Assembly (NCBI GenBank): GCA_943788755.1
Contig: CALSRM010000002.1
Coordinates: 279,505 to 343,504 of the forward strand
Direction: 5' to 3'
DNA length: 64,000 nucleotides
Source: an uncultured Flavobacteriales bacterium
Lineage (GTDB): Bacteria; Bacteroidota; Bacteroidia; Flavobacteriales_D; Parvicellaceae
Shown piece by piece: positions 62,675-64,000 of the stretch. A program made the position numbers and the translations under genes. Every line of letters begins with the position of its first letter. Within the stretch, counting starts at the first letter, position 1. A model generated the notes under the pieces. The model was not told where the DNA came from, did not search any database, and was given only the letters and a program-made list of their open reading frames with translations.

Positions 62675-64000
62675 ATGCTTAAATATTTAGTTTTTATCGT
62701 TTCACTTTCAATAACATATTGTGCAATATCGCAGAATATTGTTCCTGCTTCAATGTCAATTTTGTTGATAATACTGGAGCAAGTTCAATCGATCAAGTGT
62801 GGTTCACACCCGAAGGTACAGTTGGTACGGTTGGGAAATTTCACAAAGTTGAAATTGGTTTTAAATTGGGAGAAGACATTAATCAAGAGGTTGAAAATTT
62901 TATTACCAAAAGAGCGAAAGGAATTAATCCTTTTGACCCTGAACAAATTGATGTGTCAGTTAAATTAATTGCTCCAAATGGAGAAGAAATAGTTACTCAT
63001 GGGTTTTATTATCTTCCCTATTTTAATAACCCAGTTAAAGATCTGTGGATTGCTGATACTACTTCTTTTAAATGGCGAATGCGATTTGCACCAGATCAAA
63101 TTGGAAAGTGGGAAGCATTTGTTACAGCGAAAATTAAAGGGTTTCCAGATTCTGAGTCGATATTTAAATTTAATTGTATTGAGTCAAAACATAAAGGGTT
63201 GTTAAAGAATAGTCATACTGGAACCAAAGCAGATGGTTACTTATACTTTAGCGAAACGAACGAAACTTTTATTCCATTGGGTCATAATATTACTACTAGA
63301 GGAGAAGATGTAACTCCTTCAAAAAATGAAATGCACAAGAATTGGGTTAAACAATTAGGTACTAACGGAGGTAACTTTTTCCGAATGGAAATGCCGGCGG
63401 GAGGAGCTTTGCCGGATTGGCCGATTTACAATGATTATTCAGGAAAACTTGGTAAAATGTATGGATATGATGAGGTAGTAGAATTGGCGGAGGCTCTTGA
63501 AATGTATTTTATCATGTTTCGTCATCATGTGGAGGTTGGTAAACAAGCTTCTTGGGGAGTTAATTGGGATTGTTGGACAAATAACCCCTATAAAAAATCT
63601 TTTAATCTAGGAACTTCAAAAGATTACTTTTTAAATGAAGAAGTAATAAAATTCCAGAAACATGCCTTAAGGTATATTATGGCAAGATGGGGCTATAGCC
63701 CTAGTTTTGCATTTTATGGATATTCAGAAGTTGATTTATGGGTTGAAGAGACAGGATTAGAAGATTCAGAGTCATTTAAATTATTTGCTGACTGGTTTGT
63801 TGAAATGAAAAATTATATAAAAACAGATTTGCACTTTACAAGCGATAAATTTATTTGTTCGTTTAGGTCCGGGAGAGCTAATTTCGGATTTAAAACACCC
63901 AAAGCCAGCGTCTAAGATTTTTGATGAATGTGATGTGATTTCTTTACATACTTATAGCTACAAAAAAAACGATAATTACAGAAGATTTGACTATTTAAAA
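62675..64000 (+). pseudogene. DUF5060/glycoside-hydrolase-like gene, two frameshifts, runs off the window
   Basis: The start is ATG at 62675: signal peptide MLKYLVFIVSLSITYCAISQ. At about 62750 (GCTTCAATG) one base is missing and the frame passes to NVNFVDNTGASSIDQVWFTP. From there a DUF5060-type Ig-like domain (NPFDPEQIDVSVKLIAPNG, HGFYYLPYFNN, WRMRFAPDQIGKWEAFV), then a TIM-barrel-like part with GGNFFRMEMPAGGALPDWP and FRHHVEVGKQASWGVNWD. At about 63855-63861 one base is extra; the next frame reads LGPGELISDLKHPKPASKIF, then DECDVISLHTYSYKKND to the window end. The middle, intact frame is 62719-63915. The family suggests polysaccharide breakdown; the substrate is unknown. Confidence 0.8.

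Noticed and set aside
1-64000. CRISPR arrays, insertion sequences, prophage or integrative elements
   Set aside because: No regularly spaced repeat of array type, transposase, integrase or att-like duplication was found; the breaks seen are point indels and gene relics.

Overview
The window is about 64 kb of AT-rich chromosome from a member of the Bacteroidota, most likely a marine-type flavobacterium (order Flavobacteriales; a finer placement is not supported). The grounds are: type IX secretion C-terminal sorting domains on several very large secreted proteins, a PorP/SprF protein, a complete Bat aerotolerance operon, a TonB-dependent receptor with a carboxypeptidase-regulatory N-terminus, a SiaB/SiaC pair, and many copies of the Bacteroidota -7 promoter box TAnnTTTG just upstream of genes. 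I saw no rRNA, tRNA, CRISPR array, prophage or insertion sequence.

Layout. 0-9.8 kb: 3' part of argS, a PorP/SprF protein with a nine-repeat HYR adhesin-like protein, a glucosaminidase, an alpha/beta hydrolase, a PhoH ATPase and small membrane proteins. 9.3-16.1 kb: an Lrp/AsnC regulator divergent from a Cys/Met-metabolism PLP enzyme, then an arginine decarboxylase-like enzyme, cysteine desulfurase, DEAD-box helicase and an MBL-fold hydrolase. 16.2-24.8 kb: amidohydrolase plus polytopic membrane protein, purL, a decayed gene, lgt and mtaB. 24.9-31.2 kb: envelope proteins, a 1064-residue type IX cargo protein, trmD and rplS. 31.3-34.7 kb: a four-gene cassette with a small Cys-containing protein, a barrel with a CxxC motif, an MbnP-like lipoprotein and an MbnH-like di-haem peroxidase. 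34.7-43.9 kb: nth and the moxR-DUF58-batABCDE operon. 44.0-50 kb: a PRPP-binding protein and a run of genes broken by single-base indels (TonB receptor, type IX cargo protein, DUF2459-like protein). 50.2-56.7 kb: glycosyltransferase, SpoIIE-phosphatase relic, yebC, ZIP transporter, methyltransferase, siaB-siaC, cmk, truA. 56.8-64 kb: GIN-domain lipoprotein, two divergent PagL-like outer-membrane proteins, a BNR/YCF48-like lipoprotein, frameshifted mazG and a frameshifted, truncated DUF5060/glycoside-hydrolase-like gene.

Most of the content is housekeeping and cell-envelope biology. The distinctive points are the MbnP/MbnH cassette, an endonuclease III without the iron-sulfur cysteines, a Sia partner-switch pair whose phosphatase survives only as a nearby fragment, two genes that look internally deleted, and a dense set of single-base frameshifts, mainly at 44.7-49.5 kb and 61-64 kb, that is either recent decay or sequencing error.
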